Below are positions 9,657 through 12,567 of a stretch of DNA of 12,567 nt, piece by piece. This DNA comes from Candolleomyces eurysporus (taxonomy: Eukaryota > Basidiomycota > Agaricomycetes > Agaricales > Psathyrellaceae): NCBI GenBank assembly GCA_027579435.1, contig JANBPK010001746.1:1-12567 (forward strand). The letters are read 5' to 3'. Each line of letters starts with the position of its first letter. The stretch's first letter is position 1. Position numbers and translations under genes: made by a program. The notes below the pieces were generated by a model. The model did not search any database. It was not told the origin of the DNA and saw only the letters and a program-made list of their open reading frames with translations.

Positions 9657-11249
9657 TCAATACCGTCCTCCTCTGCTAGAGTACCGTTCCCTGCTCCTGC
9701 TTCGCCTCCTCTCCCGGTCCCGATTCCTGTCATAATCCTTGGAACGGCTGGATGATTCAGGGGAACGAGATCTAGACCGTTTACGGCGCGCTGGTTCTCG
9801 GTCTCTGCTGCGGCTACGTTTCTTCGAACCATGGCGCTCCGAGCGGTCGGAGACATCGAATACCATGCCATAATCGCCCCCCTTGGATGACCGCCCAGAG
9901 TGGTTGTCGCTGCGATATCTTCGGGTCTGCTCCAAATCTTCGCGGCCCCCAAAACCGCCTTTTTGGTACCGGTTGGGTTTGACAATATCGTTGGACCAGC
10001 CCCTATTCGTCTTGGCCACCGATTGAGAGCTAAGGAAAAGTCGATAAGGAAAATGCACGAGAACAACGGATGCGGAGGACCTACAAATCTACCCATATAC
10101 GCCGATCATCAACTAGAACATTCTGCATCTTGAAATAGGCCTAGTGCGGGGAGCCAAAATGTCAGAACAAGAAGGTTCATCAGGGCACGAGGAACAAAAG
10201 ATCCAACGGACCTGTTCAGCTTCCTCTCTTTTATCAAACTCAATAAAAGCATATTGCAAGGAATCGCCCGTTTTCTTGTCTCTTACGACATGACAACTCA
10301 TGATGGTTCCGAACCGAGAGAAAATAAGCTCCAAGTCCTCGTCGCGTGTTACTGGATTGAGCTTGCAGACGAAGAGGACGTTTTCTGGCGGTCGGACGTT
10401 GGCGAAGGGGAGGTCTCCGACCATTTCGAGCGTCAAGGCGGACGCAGCCGCAGCTTTCTCCCTGCGAATCCTCTCTTCGTCTTCTTCAGGCAGGGTGGCG
10501 AGGGGGTCTTCATCCTCGGCGATCCGCGTCGAATTGTCAGGAGGACGCGTTGGTGACGAAGGAGGGACGTTCAGTCCAGGAGGGTCGGGGAATGGGTCAT
10601 CTGAAAGATCAAATATTCCTCCATTCAGCTAGCAGTCCACACTTAAGAAACGAAAGTGACGCACCGAGCACGATAACATGCCGTATTCTGATATCTTTAA
10701 AAGGCCTGCTGTCCTGATCCACAAAAACTTCATTCAACGTGTCCAACGTGTCCAGTCCCTCAACTACATGTCCGAACACCGCGTGCTTGCCGTCCAGGTA
10801 GTCGATGTTGTCACCTAGCGTGATGAAGAATTGACTTCCACATCCGCCCTTGTTGCCTTCCAAAGATGGGGCAACGGCCATCGATACCGTCCCCTTTTGA
10901 TTGTGCTTGAGCTTGGGGTTGATTTCGGGTGGGAAGTATCGTGGAACGCGTATGCCGTTGGGCGATTGGGATGCCAGGTACGACCATACTGACTCCCCGC
11001 CTGTTCCAGTCGCCGTGGGATCGCCTGCTTGGGCTAGGAAGTCTCTTGATACTGACAAAGGGAGCACCGAAAGTCAGCTTGACGTAGAAATTTTTAGACT
11101 TGAATGTCGTACGCACCATTGAAGAAAGCATTAAGATTATAGTAGTACACTTTACAGAGTTTCAAGAAGTTCTCGCATGTCTTTGGACAGGCTTCAGTCT
11201 CTAGATCAATGACAATATCTCCGATAGAGGTTTCGAAGAGTACAGACAT
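9657..11249 (-). CDS. Nuclear cyclophilin with RRM and RS-rich tail (PPIL4/Cyp6 type)
   Basis: Five exons on the minus strand: 11117-11249, 10665-11051, 10212-10600, 10085-10140, 9657-10029 (445 residues; introns 65, 64, 71, 55 nt). The cyclophilin-type prolyl isomerase domain covers residues 1-~170: [55 protein letters not shown]. The usual catalytic Trp is Tyr here (DYLDGKH), as in PPIL4, so isomerase activity may be weak. A Glu/Arg-rich linker follows. The RRM spans about 246-325 with RNP2 LFVCKL (249-254) and RNP1 LQYAFIEF (288-295), ending RRIWVDFSQSVAK. The tail (~370-445) is rich in RS, RD and ER dipeptides, typical of spliceosome-associated proteins. The family is nuclear and linked to pre-mRNA processing and transcription. 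The start is fixed by alignment with family N-termini (M-x-V-L-x-E-T); the open frame continues upstream without a matching sequence. Intact, no anomalies. Confidence 0.94.
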
Positions 11250-11419
11250 GCCTACCCTTCGTGGACGTCCTCTAGGGACAGTTTGTTGGGTAGGGGAGAC
11301 GGTGTGGTCCTTGGATATGACGACGATGCGGGTGTGAACCGCCAGCACGTGAGATCGGATATTGCCGATTATACAAGCGGAGATCAAAGTCTGCCGGTAC
11401 CGGCACCGCACTAGCGCTA
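11250..11419 (-). promoter_or_regulatory. Upstream region of the cyclophilin gene
   Basis: It contains a CACGTG E-box at 11346-11351, about 97 bases before the ATG, and a perfect 12-bp palindrome GCCGGTACCGGC at 11393-11404. CACGTG is a standard site for basic helix-loop-helix factors in fungi. No TATA box is evident. Which, if any, of these acts on the gene is inference. Confidence 0.35.
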
Positions 11420-12567
11420 ATGATCCGCAAAGCGCCCATCGTCCTCACAAAAGGATGGGGGAAGTGTGGGATGGCCTCACCGTCCCGGACGGGGCTCAGG
11501 GAGAACGTTTATGGAGGGCAATTCACTTCGGCTGTCGGTTCAATGCCCGAGGCCTCATGCATTCCACGTTGTGATGTTTTAGCCATATTCCTGGGCCCTG
11601 TGCCACTATTTCTATTGGCTAGCGGCAGGGGGACTCGGGCACGCTGCGTATCCACTACCGTCTTCCTACACTTTTATCCTCTTGAGAGCCAAAGGCCATC
11701 AAGGGCTCCCGAATTACCCGGAGGTAAGCAATCGTCCCTGTCCACCGATCGAATTCCGCAAGGCAATTTAAACTATAACGGACTCTGACCCCAGCTCAGC
11801 GGCCAGGCTAGCCTAGCTCTTCAGCATAGTCACCTTGGAGATTCTACCTACGTGGTGCAGCTGATGACAGTGAAACACTGGTAACCTCACCCCGAGGATT
11901 GTCCTCGAAAAATGCCTGTATTCTCGTCCGAGAAATATCAACCCCAAAATCCAACACCACTGTGGCCCGTTATCGATGCTATACTACAGCATTCCTACCC
12001 AGTCAGCAGAAATGAGCAAAAGATACGCCTCTGATATTCGAGAACGTCATCCCAGATAGAAAATCCCCACAATTGAATTGCAGAGCATTCTTCTACTTCA
12101 GCCGAGTGCCATAACTGACAAGGAAGCAGGTCACCCGACGGGAGAGTTACATACAGCAGCTACATACTGCACCATCCCAGCAGCGTTTGTATACACATGT
12201 CATGATATCACCTCGTCAGCATGATGAGAAAAGGGAATGTTTCGAAGCCTGGTATGGAGCGACCTCCCTGGCGGGCCTTGGCGGCCGCAGGTCCCGGTTA
12301 TCCGTGGCTAGACGGCTGGGTCGCGGCGTTATTGAGGTTCCTTCTGTGCGCCTCTGTGGGAGAAGGGAAGCTCAATTGGTTCTAATTGTCGGCCCCCTAC
12401 TGGCCAAAGNCGCAGTGGTTCCAACATTCGCAAGAGAGACGATAACGACTAGAGTATGGTTGAGAACGGAGCGTTGAGCGAATGCCGAGGACATTATGCG
12501 AGCCGATTGGAGATATGAGGCTAGGATGTCAAGATGTTGCCCCCGCGCTTGCGCGACGGACGCGGGT
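11420..12567. other. Gene-free right end of the window
   Basis: Over 1.1 kb with no supported gene. Open frames at 11420-11788 (122 codons) and 12187-12477 (96 codons) read as low-information sequence without motifs or family resemblance. No tRNA A-box/B-box pair, no transposase motif and no terminal repeats were found. There is a short hairpin CGAGGA-TTG-TCCTCG at 11893-11907 and an ambiguous base at 12410. The stretch may be intergenic or belong to a gene beginning outside the window. Confidence 0.5.

Noticed and set aside
9620..10096. 158-codon minus-strand frame over the cyclophilin tail
   Set aside because: It is the shifted shadow of the RS-rich exon; the true frame carries SQSVAK and the RS repeats and joins in phase to the RRM exon.
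11530..11560. GGTTCAATGCC, a match to the tRNA B-box
   Set aside because: No A-box lies at the right distance upstream and the flanks do not form a five-base T-stem or an acceptor stem.
11420..11788. 122-codon plus-strand frame near the right end
   Set aside because: No domain, no splice-consistent extension and no paralog in the window; it is likely a chance frame in GC-rich sequence.
11893..11907. Hairpin CGAGGA-TTG-TCCTCG
   Set aside because: A six-base stem is expected by chance in 12 kb, and it has no T-run or gene end next to it.

Overview
The window reads as nuclear DNA of a mushroom-forming fungus (Agaricomycetes, Basidiomycota). Four of the five genes are split by very short introns (53-74 nt) with GTNNGT donors and TAG/CAG acceptors. 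Exon-intron structures were rebuilt by hand and each closes in frame. Coding density is moderate, there is no operon logic, and two isolated N bases (4089, 12410) point to a draft assembly. The order within the class cannot be told from this sequence.

Layout. Positions 1-5180 hold two tandem, same-direction paralogs (A, 260-2156; B, 3211-5180). Each has five exons and encodes a ~550-580 residue multi-pass membrane protein of a family I do not recognise. Their introns lie at the same places in the same phase, and similarity extends into both flanks, so a block of more than 2 kb was duplicated. Between the copies lies a C-terminal piece of a NADAR-domain gene with one frameshift. Behind copy B, the 3' end of the gene is duplicated once more in decayed form.

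Positions 5428-7622 (minus) encode a full delta-1-pyrroline-5-carboxylate dehydrogenase in ten exons, 550 residues, with all catalytic motifs. Positions 8425-9294 (minus) are an intronless BTB/POZ protein with two CxxC motifs. Positions 9657-11249 (minus) are a five-exon nuclear cyclophilin of the PPIL4/Cyp6 type (cyclophilin, RRM, RS-rich tail; 445 residues). From 11250 to the end I find no gene I can support.

How the genes relate. The proline-catabolism enzyme, the BTB protein and the splicing-associated cyclophilin are unrelated neighbours, each with its own upstream region. Copy B and the dehydrogenase converge, with 247 bp between their stop codons. The evolving part of the window is the left 5.4 kb: tandem duplication, C-terminal truncation of copy A, a lost leader-intron donor in copy A, a gene relic and a repeated 3' end. 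I see no new defence or mobile system. The most novel item is the uncharacterised membrane-protein family and its duplication history.
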